From positions 1,302,001 to 1,366,000 of the forward strand of contig CAWGCG010000003.1 in NCBI GenBank assembly GCA_963821025.1: 64,000 nt of DNA, read 5' to 3'. Below the pieces are notes generated by a model. The model was not told where the DNA came from. It saw only the letters and a list, made by a program, of their open reading frames with translations, and did no database searches. Both the position numbers and the translations under genes were made by a program. Below, piece after piece: positions 21,777 to 30,014 of this stretch (position 1 is its first letter; each line of letters begins with the position of its first letter). The DNA is from WHSW01 sp963821025. Its GTDB lineage: Bacteria; Actinomycetota; Thermoleophilia; Solirubrobacterales; 70-9.

Positions 21777-23336
21777 TCAGGACTGGATGACGAAGCCCTG
21801 CTCGAACAGGCGCGCCCTGTCCTCGGGCGAGATCGCGAAGTCGCGGGGTGTGAGCAGGAACGTCATCTCCCCGATCTCCTCCATTCCGCCGCCGAGCCCG
21901 TAGGTGATCCCGGAGGCGAAGTCGATCAGCCGGTCCGCCAACTCGCCCTCGGTCGTCTGCAGGTCGAGGATCACCGGGTGCGAGCGCTTGAACCGATCGG
22001 CGATCCGCTGCGCATCGTCGAAGCTGCGCGGCTGCACCAGATGGACCTGGACAGCGGCGCCGTTCGACCGATCGTGCTGGGGGCGCGAGTTCTCGTCGCG
22101 CTTTGGCCGCTCGCGGTGCCGCGGTGGTTCCTCGCGCTGCGGCCGCTCGCTGCCTGGCGGCGGTTTCTCCTCGCGCTTCGGGCGTTCGCTCGGTGGCGGC
22201 GGGGCCGCTGCGGGCTTCGGCGGTTCGCTCGGTGGCGGCGGGGCCGCTGCGGGCTTTGGCGGTTCGCTCGGTGGCGGCGGGGCCGCTGCGGGCTTCGGCG
22301 GTTCGCTCGGTGGCGGTGGGGCCGCTGCGGGCTTTGGCGGTTCGCTCGGTGGCGGTGGGGCCGCTGCGGGCTTTGGCGGTTCGCTCGGTGGCGGTGGGGC
22401 CGCTGCGGGCTTCGGCGGTTCGCTCGGTGGCGGTGGGGCCGCTGCGGGCTTCGGCGGTTCGCTCGGTGGCGGTCGGCGGTTCGTCCTGCGGCGCTTCGGC
22501 CGCTGGCTCGGTGGCGGTGGGGCCGCTGCGGGTTTTGGCGGCTTGCTCGGTGGCGGCGTCTCGGCCACGCGCTTCGGTCGCAGGCGCTGCGGGGCCGCGT
22601 TGTCCTCGCGCTTCGGCCGCTGGCTCGGTGGCGGTGGGGCCGCTGCGGGCTTTGGCGGCTCGCTCGGTGGCGGTGTCTCGGCCACGCGCTTCGGTCGCAG
22701 GCGCTGCGGGGCCGCGTTGTCCTCGCGCTTCGGGCGCTCGCTCGGTGGCGGTGGGGCCGCTGCGGGCTTCGGCGGCTCGCTCGGTGGCGGTGTCTCGGCC
22801 ACGCGCTTCGGTCGCAGGCGCTGCGGGGCCGCGTTGTCCTCGCGCTTCGGGCCCTCGCTGGGGACCGGTGCTTTCACTTCGCGCTTCGGCCGCTGACGCC
22901 ATGGCGTTACTCGCTTCTCGCGCTTTGACTGCCCGCGCTCAGCCGGTCGTTCCCGTTCATCCCTCCGGGGATTGAGCCGGCTGGCGATGGCGCTGATGCT
23001 CAGCCCTTGAGCCGGCCTCGGAGCGACGCTCACGACCAGGGCGATACCGAGGCACGCCGAGAGCGTGATCAAGAACGGCACCAGCGGAAAGCCTCCGTCA
23101 CCGTCACCAGGGTCGTCTGAGCCAAGGCCGGAGCTCTCGCCGGCGACCCCACCCGCGGACGGCGGATCCGAGCAGCACTGGGCCTCCTGGTCGAGCGGGT
23201 ACTCCTGACGCAGGGTCGGCGCCCCGTCCGCGCCGGCGTCGTTCGCCGGGGCGCCGAGCGCCGTGGTTGCGGTCACGAGCGTGGCCGACAAGGCCAGGGC
23301 CACGAGCACGGCGGCCCTGTCTGATGCGCGGGTCAT
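21777..23336 (-). CDS. Membrane-anchored SepF-like protein with proline-rich repeat spacer
   Basis: The 519-residue product has an N-terminal signal-like helix (residues 8-30), a short outside loop, a second membrane helix near residue 90 (VPFLITLSACLGIALVV), then a long Lys/Pro/Ala-rich stretch with tandem EPPKPAAAPPPPS units. The last 95 residues read VHLVQPRSFDDAQRIADRF, VILDLQTTEGELADRLIDFASGITYGL and GEMTFLLTPRDF, which is the SepF fold that binds FtsZ. Two crossings would leave repeat and SepF domain in the cytoplasm. Normal SepF is short and peripheral, so this is a transmembrane SepF-like protein. A role in septation or envelope anchoring is inferred. Confidence 0.8.
   Translation of the reverse strand: MTRASDRAAVLVALALSATLVTATTALGAPANDAGADGAPTLRQEYPLDQEAQCCSDPPSAGGVAGESSGLGSDDPGDGDGGFPLVPFLITLSACLGIALVVSVAPRPAQGLSISAIASRLNPRRDERERPAERGQSKREKRVTPWRQRPKREVKAPVPSEGPKREDNAAPQRLRPKRVAETPPPSEPPKPAAAPPPPSERPKREDNAAPQRLRPKRVAETPPPSEPPKPAAAPPPPSQRPKREDNAAPQRLRPKRVAETPPPSKPPKPAAAPPPPSQRPKRRRTNRRPPPSEPPKPAAAPPPPSEPPKPAAAPPPPSEPPKPAAAPPPPSEPPKPAAAPPPPSEPPKPAAAPPPPSEPPKPAAAPPPPSEPPKPAAAPPPPSERPKREEKPPPGSERPQREEPPRHRERPKRDENSRPQHDRSNGAAVQVHLVQPRSFDDAQRIADRFKRSHPVILDLQTTEGELADRLIDFASGITYGLGGGMEEIGEMTFLLTPRDFAISPEDRARLFEQGFVIQS
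22176..22880. repeat. Tandem coding repeat of the SepF-like gene
   Basis: A 39-nt unit encoding about 13 residues (EPPKPAAAPPPPS on the minus strand) is repeated about eight times without gaps between 22190 and 22480. A longer unit of about 117-120 nt (PKREDNAAPQRLRPKRV plus AETPPPS plus the short unit) is repeated three times between 22540 and 22860. The high identity of copies suggests recent slippage or recombination, so copy number probably differs between strains. Confidence 0.85.
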
Positions 23337-23399
23337 TGGATCTCCAGCGGCGTACTCCTAAGCGTTGCCCCTTCGAGGATCCAACGAACGCAGGGGATC

Positions 23400-23706
23400 A
23401 AGACTTGCAGACGTTCAACCCCGCCGAGCCCTTCCGAGCGCAAGGCTTCAGCACTGTCGGCCCGAGCAGGCGCTGGTCAACGTCGCCGCATGCCTGGAGG
23501 CTGCGGGCGGACCTTCACCGACGTCGCCAAGACGACCATGTACGTCGTCGACTGGAAGGAGGCAAGGTTGGAGCAGCTCGTCGCCGGCACCACGCGCCGC
23601 CGAACGTCTCGGAGCGCCGCCTGCCCCAGTCACACTGGTGCCGGTCCCGGGCCTGTCGGCCGAGGGCCACCTGATCGAGATCGATAGCGCCGCGGTTCTG
23701 GCTTAG
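23400..23706 (+). pseudogene. Decayed RidA (YjgF)-family gene
   Basis: Pieces of one RidA protein appear in successive frames. They are TFNPAEPFRAQGFSTVGPS, then EQALVNVAACLEAAGG, then TFTDVAKTTMYVVDW, then PAPVTLVPVPGLSAEGHLIEIDSAAVLA with a stop at 23706. The central part with the SGQ motif of RidA enamine deaminases is missing between the first two pieces, and at least two frameshifts follow. No single frame gives a whole protein, so this is a remnant. It lies downstream of the SepF-like gene start and ends before a strong hairpin. Confidence 0.8.
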
Positions 23707-23722
23707 GCGGCCCGCGAGCGAC

Positions 23723-23751
23723 GCGGCGCCCGGCCAGTCGCCGGGCGCCGC
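23723..23751. terminator. Perfect 11-bp hairpin between convergent units
   Basis: GCGGCGCCCGG (23723-23733) pairs with CCGGGCGCCGC (23741-23751) around a 7-nt loop. It stands between the RidA remnant and the convergent secreted-protein gene ending at 23774. There is no T-run on either side, so it may act as a weak bidirectional terminator or a transcript-end stabiliser. Confidence 0.5.
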
Positions 23752-23773
23752 ACTTCGAACCATCGAGGGCTGC

Positions 23774-24559
23774 CTAGTGCTGAACGCGGCAGCGCTTGCT
23801 CGGCGAGGGCAGCTTGATCTTCTGGTCGTGCTCGATCCGCGCCAGCGCCTCGCGCCCCTCGCCACCGGACGTCTTCACGGCGAGCAGCAAGCCGATGCCA
23901 GGGGCGTACAGCTTGTACTCCGAGACCTTCGGCTCCAACGGCACCAGGTCCTTGGTCAGCAGGACGTTGGCGAAGTGACCGAACGGCGCCTCGGCCTGTT
24001 CGTCGACGCTGAGCACCTTGGCCTTGTCCTCGGCCTTGCCGGCGTAGTACTCCTGGCGGTACTCGAGCCCCGGCACCGGGTTGGCGGGCATGATCACGCC
24101 GGGCTGGGCGCCGTCCACACCGGCCTCGAAGGAGCCCGCGCGGGTCTTGATCTTGCCGTTCTTGCACTCGACCGTGTCCTCGCCGAGGTACCAGACGTTT
24201 CCGTCCGAGTCCTGGGCGTACCAGTCGAAGGTGTCCTCGATCACCTCCCCTCGTTCGGTGACCCGGTCGTGGACGATGCGCGCGGTGACGCCGTTGGCGA
24301 TCAGCTTCGTCCTGTGACTTACGCTGAGCACCACGCGCTCTTTGGCTGTCCCATCGGTCTCACGGTAGACGTAGCGGTCACCGGGGACGAGCGGGAAATA
24401 CGGGTTGTCGATCATGGTGGTGAACCCCGCCGGATTCAGCTGCACCGGCTCGCTGCCCTGCGGGAGCGTCGGTACCGCCGCCATCGCCGGGCTCGCCACG
24501 ACCGCGATCGCGACGCTCAGCATGCCGACCGCGACTGCGCTTCTCATTGGGTTGAACAT
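23774..24559 (-). CDS. Secreted protein of unknown function
   Basis: The 261-residue product has a signal peptide (SAVAVGMLSVAIAVVASPAMAA). The mature part has FTTMIDNPYFPLVPGDRYVYRETDG, then VEDTFDWYAQDSDGNVWYLGEDT and a later YRQEYYAG and APFGHFANVLLTKDLVPLEP. This pattern is shared by a common family of actinobacterial and planctomycetal exported proteins without assigned function. The ATG at 24559 is preferred over two upstream ATGs because AAGGGAAG lies 7 nt before it. The product is probably periplasmic or extracellular. Confidence 0.72.
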   Translation of the reverse strand: MFNPMRSAVAVGMLSVAIAVVASPAMAAVPTLPQGSEPVQLNPAGFTTMIDNPYFPLVPGDRYVYRETDGTAKERVVLSVSHRTKLIANGVTARIVHDRVTERGEVIEDTFDWYAQDSDGNVWYLGEDTVECKNGKIKTRAGSFEAGVDGAQPGVIMPANPVPGLEYRQEYYAGKAEDKAKVLSVDEQAEAPFGHFANVLLTKDLVPLEPKVSEYKLYAPGIGLLLAVKTSGGEGREALARIEHDQKIKLPSPSKRCRVQH

Positions 24560-24702
24560 TGCGCTTCCCTTCATTCCATGACGGGCCACTGCCCGCCGGC
24601 TGGCTTGTCCGGCGGGTGTCTAAACCGGGGTGATGAGCGTCCGGTGAAAGCGGATGCGCTCGGTCGGCCGATCTCCCCCGGTCCGGGTGGTAGAACCGGC
24701 TG

Positions 24703-25389
24703 GTGGCCACCTTCTGCCTGATCCACGGCGCCTGGCACGACGGGTCGTGCTGGGAGCCGCTGGTGTCGTGTCTGGAGGTTCGTGGTCACGACGCGGTGAC
24801 GCCCGACCTGCCGTTCGATGATCTCGACGCAGGATTCGAACAGCGCGCGCGCCCGGCCCTCGACGCACTCGCCGACGTCACCGGGCAGGTGGTCGTCGTC
24901 GGCCACTCCGCGGGGTCGAGTTATGCGGCGTTGGTCGCCGTGGCGCGGCCCGGCTCGCTGCTCGTGCACCTGTGCCCGAGACTGGGCGCGTTCGCGCCCC
25001 CGGCCGGCGCGCCAGACACGTTTCGGAAGGGCTTCCCCTTCCCCCCCGAGCGGCCCGACGGCACCAGCGCTTGGGAGGTTGAGGCGGCGATCGGCGCCAT
25101 GTATCGGCGCCTGCCACCGGCGACCGCCGTGGCGCAGGCGCGGAGCCTGCACCCGCTCGCCCCGCCGGCCGGCGAGTACCCGCTCGACGCCCATCCGCAG
25201 ATCCCGACCGTGCTCGTCTACGCCGCCGACGACGAGTTCTTCGAGCCGGCTTGGGAGCGCTTCATGGCCCGCGAGTTGCTGGGCATAGAGCCAATCGAGA
25301 TCGCCGGAGGCCACTTCCCGATGCTCGAGGATCCCGACGCCACCGCCGAGCTCCTCGACCGCCTCGCGGCGGAGCCCCTCGGGCTTTGA
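24703..25389 (+). CDS. Alpha/beta hydrolase
   Basis: The 228-residue product starts ATFCLIHGAWHDGSCWEPLV (oxyanion-loop region), has the nucleophile elbow GHSAGSS (Ser about residue 69), an acid at VYAADDEFFEP and a final His in AGGHFPMLEDP. This is the short esterase-like type without a lid insertion, similar to salicylate- or pheophorbide-esterase-like proteins. The GTG start is at 24703. It is divergent from the secreted protein. The substrate cannot be deduced. Confidence 0.83.
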   Translation: MATFCLIHGAWHDGSCWEPLVSCLEVRGHDAVTPDLPFDDLDAGFEQRARPALDALADVTGQVVVVGHSAGSSYAALVAVARPGSLLVHLCPRLGAFAPPAGAPDTFRKGFPFPPERPDGTSAWEVEAAIGAMYRRLPPATAVAQARSLHPLAPPAGEYPLDAHPQIPTVLVYAADDEFFEPAWERFMARELLGIEPIEIAGGHFPMLEDPDATAELLDRLAAEPLGL

Positions 25390-25458
25390 CCGCGCACGTG
25401 AGTGCGCTCCATCGATAGGCTCGGCCGCCTCGCAGTCGCGCGATCGAGGAGCAACGGA

Positions 25459-26778
25459 ATGCGATTTGACGTCGTCGTCGTCGGAGCCGGGCTTGCCGGT
25501 CTATCGGCCGCGCGGGACCTGGCGGCGGCGGGCACCGACGTGGTCGTGATCGAGGCGCGTGGACGCGCCGGCGGCCGGGTGGAGCAGACGCGGCTGCCGG
25601 ACGGGCGGCTGGTCCAGCTCGGCGGTGAGCTCACCGGCGACTTCCACACCGCCTACCGCGGTCTGGTCGACGAGCTCGGGCTGACGATCGTCCCGGGATT
25701 CGGCGACGAGGACTCCGGCGAGGAGGTCGCCCTGCTCGCCGATGGGCGGTTCGTCGGCAACGGCTGGCCGTGGATGAGCGCCGCCGATCGCGCCAGCTAC
25801 GCGGCGGCGGCGGCGGAGTTCGCAAAGCTCGCGGCCGGCGTCGACCCCGACGATCCCTGGTCGCACCCGGATGCCGAACGCCTCGACCGGATCTCGGTCG
25901 GCGCCTGGATGCGCTCCTGCGGCGCCACGGCCAACGCCGTTCGCGCCCACGAGCTCGCCAACCTCGCCCTCTCGGCCGAGTCGGTCGAGCGGACCTCGCT
26001 GCTCTCCGACCTGCGAAAGGAGGCCGTCGCCGGGGCCCGCGGCTTCTATGACTACTCGATCTGGGAGACGGGGATCGTCGCCGAGGGCTCGGCCACCGTG
26101 GCGCTGCGGATGGCCGCCGAGCTCGAGCAGCGGATCCACTACGCGACCCCGGTGACCGCGATCCGGATCGCGGGCGGCGGGTGTGCGGTCGAGACCGCGT
26201 CCGGGGAGCGGTTCGAGTGCGACGCCGTAGTCAGCGCGGTGCCGGTCGGGCCGCTGCGCAGCATTGCGATCGAGGGGGTGTCCTCCGAGCGCCTCGCCTC
26301 CCTCGACCGCCAGCGCCACGCGCTCGCCGCGAAGGCCTGCTTCTCCTATCCCGACTCGTTCTGGGAGCGCGACGGACTCAACGGCATCGCCTACCTGGAG
26401 ACGGCGATGATCGGCGGGGCCTGGGCGCAGGGCGAGGGCATCCTTTCGACTTTGATCCCGCCGGAGCGCCTGGCGGCGCTCCTGAGCACCTCGCCGCGGA
26501 TCCTCGAGGCGGAGTTGACCGCGCAGATGGTCGCTCTCTTGGGCGAGGAGGCGAGCCGGCCGGTCGCCGTTCATATCCGCCGCTGGGGCGTCGACCCATG
26601 GACCCAGGGCTACATCACCAGCTGGCGCCCGGGCGACGTGATCGCGGTCGGCCCCCTGCACGGCACTCACGAGCCGCCCTTCTACGTCTGTGGCTCGGAC
26701 CAGTGGGTCTGCGGCTACATGGAGGGCGCCGTCCGCACGGGTCGGGGCGCCGCCGCGGCGGCGCTCGGCCGGGCCTGA
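25459..26778 (+). CDS. Flavin monoamine oxidase-family protein 1
   Basis: The 439-residue product has the FAD Rossmann signature VVVVGAGLAGLSAARDLAAAGTDVVVIEARGRAGGR-type (dinucleotide fold, residues 3-40) and the C-terminal FAD contact CGSDQWVCGYMEGAVRTGRGAA. Length and layout match flavin amine oxidases. The ATG at 25459 was chosen because GGAGC precedes it and residues upstream of it are not conserved-like. The amine substrate is unknown. It is followed closely by a second paralogue, and the two are probably one transcription unit with the GST-like gene. Confidence 0.85.
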   Translation: MRFDVVVVGAGLAGLSAARDLAAAGTDVVVIEARGRAGGRVEQTRLPDGRLVQLGGELTGDFHTAYRGLVDELGLTIVPGFGDEDSGEEVALLADGRFVGNGWPWMSAADRASYAAAAAEFAKLAAGVDPDDPWSHPDAERLDRISVGAWMRSCGATANAVRAHELANLALSAESVERTSLLSDLRKEAVAGARGFYDYSIWETGIVAEGSATVALRMAAELEQRIHYATPVTAIRIAGGGCAVETASGERFECDAVVSAVPVGPLRSIAIEGVSSERLASLDRQRHALAAKACFSYPDSFWERDGLNGIAYLETAMIGGAWAQGEGILSTLIPPERLAALLSTSPRILEAELTAQMVALLGEEASRPVAVHIRRWGVDPWTQGYITSWRPGDVIAVGPLHGTHEPPFYVCGSDQWVCGYMEGAVRTGRGAAAAALGRA

Positions 26779-26820
26779 TCTCGGCCAACGCCCGAGTGGA
26801 TTCGACATAGACTGGCCGGC

Positions 26821-28185
26821 GTGCCGGAGCGCATAGTCGAGAGCGAAATAGGCGTCGTCGGGGCCGGCATCGCCGGGCTCACCGCCGCGTCGGCGCTGGC
26901 CGATCAGGGAGTGGATGTGGTCGTGCTCGAGGCCCGCGACCGAGTCGGCGGGCGCGTCTGGAACACCGAGATCGGCGGTGAGGCGAATGAGCTCGGCGGG
27001 CAATGGGTCGCCCCCTATCAGTCGGCGCTACACGCGCTGCTCGAGGAGCTCGAGATCGAACTCTTCCCGACCTTTCGCCAGGGCGACCACGTCTACATCG
27101 ACCGGTCCGGGCGAGCCCACCGTTATGCGGGCCACGACGCGCCGCTCGGCGCGGCGTCCGAGCGCGCGTTCGCCGAGGCGGAGGCAAAGCTCGACTCGAT
27201 GGCCAAGGAACTCGACCCCGAGGCGCCCTGGGCCCACCCCGACGCGCAGGAGCTCGACGCGATCACCTTCGAGGCATGGCTGCGGCGCGAGGTCGCCGAC
27301 GAGATGGCCCAGGACCTGTTGCGCTCCTGGCTCGCCGGCGGCTTCCTGGCGAAGCCGGCGCACACCTTCTCGCTGCTTCAGGGACTGTGGATGATCGCCG
27401 GCGCCGGCGGTACCTATGAGCTCTTCGAACCCGATCAGTGCCTCGCCTCTCGGGTCGTCGGCGGCTCTCAACTGATCCCGATTCGACTCGCCGAGCGCCT
27501 CGGCGAGCGCGTCCTACTCGACGCCCCCGCGCGCGACATCCGCTGGTCGGACGAGGGGGTGCAGATCAGCACGGAAGCGGCGACCGTGCGGGCGCGCGCC
27601 GTCGTCGTCGCCGTCCCGCCCAACCTGACGGGCGCGATTCGCTTTCACCCCGCGCTCCCTGCCTGGCGCCAGCGGCTGGGACAAGCGCTCTCACAGGGCG
27701 CCATCAACAAGGTCCTCGCCGTCTACGAAACGCCCTTTTGGCGCGACGAGGGGCTCTCGGGGCAGGGGTTCGCGCCGTACGAGCTCGTTCGCGAGCTCTA
27801 CGACAACTCGCCGCCCTCGGCCACGGCCGGGGTTCTGACCACCTTCCTGGCGGGCGAGAACGCCGACCGCGCCGGGCGCCTGAGCCCCACCGATCGCCGC
27901 GCCGCCGTGCTCGAGGGGATGGCGAAGTACGTTGGGCCGCAGGCGCAGAACCCGGTCGACTACATCGAGACCGACTGGTCCGCCCAGGAGTGGACGCAGG
28001 GCGCCTACGGAACGAGCTTCGGGGTCGGCGGACTGACCAACTTCGGCGAGGACCTGCGTCGATCGATCGGACCGATCCATTGGGCGTGCACCGACATCGC
28101 GGGCGTCGGACACATCCACATGGAGGGCGCCGTCCGCTCCGGCAAGCGTGCCGCCGAGGCCTGCGTGGCCGCCGTCGCCGCCTAG
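26821..28185 (+). CDS. Flavin monoamine oxidase-family protein 2
   Basis: The 454-residue product begins with IGVVGAGIAGLTAASALADQG and VVVLEARDRVGGRVW, then GGQWVAPYQ (substrate-side loop), and closes with WACTDIAGVGHIHMEGAVRSGKRAA, which binds the flavin. It resembles bacterial putrescine or monoamine oxidases. The GTG start is at 26821, 42 nt after the first paralogue. In amine oxidases a Lys near the flavin N5 and a Trp/Tyr cage are expected; these were not checked residue by residue. Confidence 0.87.
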   Translation: MPERIVESEIGVVGAGIAGLTAASALADQGVDVVVLEARDRVGGRVWNTEIGGEANELGGQWVAPYQSALHALLEELEIELFPTFRQGDHVYIDRSGRAHRYAGHDAPLGAASERAFAEAEAKLDSMAKELDPEAPWAHPDAQELDAITFEAWLRREVADEMAQDLLRSWLAGGFLAKPAHTFSLLQGLWMIAGAGGTYELFEPDQCLASRVVGGSQLIPIRLAERLGERVLLDAPARDIRWSDEGVQISTEAATVRARAVVVAVPPNLTGAIRFHPALPAWRQRLGQALSQGAINKVLAVYETPFWRDEGLSGQGFAPYELVRELYDNSPPSATAGVLTTFLAGENADRAGRLSPTDRRAAVLEGMAKYVGPQAQNPVDYIETDWSAQEWTQGAYGTSFGVGGLTNFGEDLRRSIGPIHWACTDIAGVGHIHMEGAVRSGKRAAEACVAAVAA

Positions 28186-28198
28186 CCTCGGGTCTTCG

Positions 28199-28954
28199 GT
28201 GCTTCGCCTCGTCACGATCCCGATCAGCCACTACTGCGAGAAGGCGCGCTGGGCTCTGGAGCGCGCCGGGATCACCTACCGCGAGGAGCGCCACGTCCAG
28301 GCCATCCACCGGGTCGCGGCGAGGCGCGCGGGCGGCGGCGCCACGGTCCCGGTTCTCGTGACCCCGGAAGGGGTGCTCTGCGAGTCGGAGGAGATCCTCG
28401 TCTGGACCGATCAGCGCACGCCCCCCGAGCACCGGCTCTTTCCGGCTCAGGCGCCCGAGCGTGTCGAGGTCGAGCGGCTTTGCCGGCGTTTCGACGCAAG
28501 GCTCGGGCCGACCGGCCGGCGGCTGATGTACGTCCACATGCTCGCCCAGCCCGAGCTCATGCTGCGCTTCAACAACCAGGGCGTGCCGCCTTGGGAGGAT
28601 CGCGCGCTGCGCCTCGCCTGGCCGCTCGCCGTACGCTGGGCGCGCCGCGAACTCGCCATCCACCCCGGGATCGAGGTCGAGGACGAGGTCGTCGTCTGGG
28701 GCGAGCTCGACTTCGTCGCCGAGTTGCTCGCCGACGGCCGCAAGCACCTATGCGGTGAGCGCTTCGGCGCCGCCGACCTCACCTTCGCGGCGCTTTCGGC
28801 CGCGGTCATCGTGCCACCCGGATACGGCGTGTCGCTGCCGCAGTCCGGCCTGCGTGCCGACACCGCGGCGCTGATCAAGCGCGCCCGTGAGCACCCGGCC
28901 GGGCGCTACGCGCTATCGCTCTTTGCCGATTGCCGCCACGAGGTGGTCGCCTGA
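28199..28954 (+). CDS. Glutathione S-transferase-like protein
   Basis: The 251-residue product starts RLVTIPISHYCEKARWALERAGI, the thioredoxin-like start of GST-fold proteins with the CxxA variant of the active-site motif, and has SEEILVWTDQ where GSTs bind the glutathione gamma-glutamyl group. The remainder is helical, as in the GST C-terminal domain. The GTG at 28199 lies 13 nt after the amine oxidase stop. Actinobacteria seldom make glutathione, so another thiol or a non-enzymatic role is possible. Confidence 0.72.
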   Translation: MLRLVTIPISHYCEKARWALERAGITYREERHVQAIHRVAARRAGGGATVPVLVTPEGVLCESEEILVWTDQRTPPEHRLFPAQAPERVEVERLCRRFDARLGPTGRRLMYVHMLAQPELMLRFNNQGVPPWEDRALRLAWPLAVRWARRELAIHPGIEVEDEVVVWGELDFVAELLADGRKHLCGERFGAADLTFAALSAAVIVPPGYGVSLPQSGLRADTAALIKRAREHPAGRYALSLFADCRHEVVA

Positions 28955-29225
28955 GCAGAGTCCGAGTGCCCGGCCGCCCGGCGCGCCTCCTCGCGCTCCC
29001 GGAAGGTCTCCAGCCGGACCACCCCGTCGCCGCGGAAGGACCAGACGTGGAAGTAGCGAAACTCGGTGGCGGCGCCGCTTGCACCCCCGACCCCGCGCTG
29101 GCGTACCGCCACCACAAGGTTGTCCCCGGCGTCGGCGATCTCCTCCGCTTCGATCGTGATCCGCGCCCAAGGCTCGAGAAAGCCCCGCGTATATCCCTCG
29201 ATGCCCTCGACGCCGAGGTAGGTGG
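28906..29225 (-). pseudogene. 5'-truncated SnoaL-like (NTF2-fold) gene
   Basis: The frame reads GIEGYTRGFLEPWARITIEAEEIADAGDNLVVAVRQRG, then FRYFHVWSFRGDGVVRLETF and REREEARRAAG, which is the C-terminal two thirds of the SnoaL-like proteins common in Thermoleophilia. The first about 55-60 residues, including a start codon, are missing. The coding text begins directly after the stop of the LLM gene at 29226, so a deletion has joined the two. The 3' end overlaps the convergent GST-like gene. Confidence 0.72.
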
Positions 29226-29984
29226 CTACGGCGGCCCGGCCTCGATCACGCGCGCTACCTCGGACGCTTTGGGCAGCGGGCCGAAACTGGTCAGGACCCA
29301 GGTCGCGCCGGCGGCCTCCCAGGGACGCGGGTCCGCGCCCGGGGGGTTCTCGACCACGAGCTCGAACGGCCCCTCGGCGCCGGTGCGCAGTTCCCCCAGC
29401 TGATCGGCAAGCGCCGCCAGTGCCTGCGGGCCCGGTAGGTCGATCGGAAACATGCCGTCCCAACGCGCGGCGCGCCGGATCGGCCGTCGATGCGGCCATC
29501 GCCCCGCCACCCAGACGGGGATTCGCGGGCGCTGGATCGGCAGCGGCTCGAACTTCCCCCGCCAGAACTCGGTCAACTGGTCGAGACCTTGGTCGAGCAG
29601 TCGTGCACGCTCGGCCGCGTCGACGGCCTCCCCGAAAGGCTCCAGCTCGCCGTTTCGGTCACTGCCCAGCCCCACGCCGAGCCTCAGGCGCCCGTGGCTC
29701 AAGCGGTCGAGGGTGACAGTCTCGCGGGCAAGCTTTTGGACCCTTCGGCGCGACAGCGGGGTGACCATCGGGCCGAGCACCAGTCGGTCGGTGGCACAGG
29801 CGATCGCGCTCAATGCCACCCACGGATCGGCCAGAGCGCGGGTCGGCGGACGGTAGGCCACGTGATCCCAGACGAAGAATCCCTCCCAGGCGCCGGCCTC
29901 GGCGCTCGTCGCCAGCTCGGCCAGCAGACTCGGCTCGGCCAGCTCGTCGAACGGCGCCAGGAAGATTCCGCGCTTGGCGCTCAC
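29226..29984 (-). CDS. LLM-class (luciferase-like) flavin/F420 oxidoreductase
   Basis: The 252-residue product begins GIFLAPFDELAEPSLLAELATSAEAGAWEGFFVWDHV and has VALSAIACATDRLVLGPMVTPLSRRR and the helical LDRLSHGRLRLGVGLGSDR, as in LLM barrels that use F420 or FMN. The C-terminal end WVLTSFGP lies where family members normally stop, so the gene itself is complete even though the sequence behind it is a broken SnoaL gene. The substrate is unknown. Confidence 0.83.
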   Translation of the reverse strand: MSAKRGIFLAPFDELAEPSLLAELATSAEAGAWEGFFVWDHVAYRPPTRALADPWVALSAIACATDRLVLGPMVTPLSRRRVQKLARETVTLDRLSHGRLRLGVGLGSDRNGELEPFGEAVDAAERARLLDQGLDQLTEFWRGKFEPLPIQRPRIPVWVAGRWPHRRPIRRAARWDGMFPIDLPGPQALAALADQLGELRTGAEGPFELVVENPPGADPRPWEAAGATWVLTSFGPLPKASEVARVIEAGPP

Positions 29985-30014
29985 GGCGAAAAGCTATCCG
30001 CTCGAGCCGCAGGC

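Noticed and set aside
22176..22880. CRISPR-like array
   Set aside because: The repeats are coding, contiguous, without unique spacers and in frame with the SepF-like gene.
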